The position numbers and the translations under genes are program-made. Shown here piece by piece: positions 5,750 through 6,096 of a stretch of 6,096 bases of DNA (position 1 is its first letter; every line of letters starts with the position of its first letter). The DNA is taken from contig QIJI01000006.1 of NCBI GenBank assembly GCA_003231795.1, positions 1 through 6,096 of the forward strand, given 5' to 3'. The stretch comes from Gammaproteobacteria bacterium (GTDB lineage: Bacteria; Pseudomonadota; Gammaproteobacteria; GCA-001735895). Under the pieces are notes generated by a model. That model did not search any database and was not told the DNA's origin. It saw only the letters and a list, made by a program, of their open reading frames with translations.

Positions 5750-6096
5750 ATGAAAATAAATGCATTCAATAAATTGATATTTTTCGTCGTAACCGGTTTG
5801 CTGACGGGCTGTGATCCAGGGTTTTCAAACTCGGTTGGCGACGGTCCCGCTGCAGATGCGGGCAGCGCTGACTTTTCCTCTTATGTCGCAATCGGCGACT
5901 CGTTGACGGCGGGTTTTGCCGATGGTGCGTTATACCCTCATGCACAGCGTAATTCTTTACCTGCAATATTGGCTCAGCAATTTGCACTTGCAGGTGGCGG
6001 AGAATTTGATCAACCATTGCTGCCGGACGGGGCCACAGGCAGCCTGACGATTGGAGTTACCCCTCTTGGCCGAATCGACCGTTTGGTGTTGGTGCC
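5750..6096 (+). CDS. SGNH/GDSL-family hydrolase lipoprotein, 3' end cut by window edge
   Basis: The ATG at 5750 opens a frame that continues past the right edge; 115 residues are visible. A lipoprotein signal peptide ends in the lipobox LTGC, with Cys21 the lipidated residue and Asp at +2, followed by a flexible Gly/Ala/Asp/Ser-rich linker (about 22-41). The mature domain begins with FSSYVAIGDSLTAGFADGAL, the block I motif of SGNH hydrolases, with Ser51 the expected nucleophile. The Gly, Asn and Asp-His blocks lie beyond the window, so activity cannot be confirmed. Such enzymes hydrolyse esters or acyl groups. It starts 4 bases after the fadL stop, so it is probably translationally coupled and co-expressed. 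The likely role, inferred from context, is releasing fatty acids or a similar ligand handled by the porin. The specific substrate is unknown. Confidence 0.88.
   Translation, partial: MKINAFNKLIFFVVTGLLTGCDPGFSNSVGDGPAADAGSADFSSYVAIGDSLTAGFADGALYPHAQRNSLPAILAQQFALAGGGEFDQPLLPDGATGSLTIGVTPLGRIDRLVLV

Noticed and set aside
5766..6017. Minus-strand ORF of 83 codons opposite the SGNH lipoprotein
   Set aside because: The plus-strand frame has a lipobox and a GDSL motif, so the antisense frame is a shadow.

Overview
The window looks like a chromosomal segment of a Gram-negative gammaproteobacterium. It carries the last steps of Kdo2-lipid A assembly, a TolC outer-membrane channel and a FadL-type outer-membrane porin. 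The order pcm-like methyltransferase, rhodanese, tolC and then lipid A genes is, from general knowledge, an arrangement seen in gammaproteobacteria. The species cannot be fixed from the sequence alone. Base composition is moderate, near 50% GC in the lines I counted, and somewhat more AT-rich in the fadL gene. I see no rRNA, tRNA, CRISPR array, transposase or phage gene.

Layout. A block of five genes runs on the minus strand, read from 4296 down to 1: a PCMT-family methyltransferase (4296-3643), a single-domain rhodanese (3632-3315), tolC (3250-1937), a LpxL-type lipid A acyltransferase (1726-797) and waaA, the Kdo transferase (800 to beyond the left edge). From 4381 rightwards two genes run on the plus strand: a FadL/OmpP1 porin (best start 4495) and, 4 bases after its stop, the first 115 residues of an SGNH/GDSL-hydrolase lipoprotein that is cut by the right edge. 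The 198 bases between the two divergent start codons hold candidate promoters for both directions.

How the genes fit together. WaaA adds Kdo to lipid IVA and LpxL then acylates the Kdo-bearing product, so the two genes overlapping by ATGA encode consecutive steps of one pathway at the inner membrane. TolC, upstream in the same direction, is the outer-membrane exit duct for efflux and type I secretion. The plus-strand pair suggests a lipid-scavenging unit: a lipoprotein hydrolase that could release hydrophobic acyl products and a FadL porin that takes them across the outer membrane. The substrate is unknown.

The least expected structure is a long imperfect inverted repeat (about 1730-1798 against 1834-1901) filling most of the tolC-lpxL gap and ending 3 bases before the likely lpxL start codon. 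It has no T-tract and no ORF of its own, so it resembles a small fold-back (MITE-like) element or a regulatory or processing hairpin more than a terminator. Also notable are a methyltransferase without the usual PCMT active-site loop, a lipoprotein with Asp at +2, and a 14-bp tandem duplication over the rhodanese stop codon. I found no gene set that I can defend as an entirely new system.
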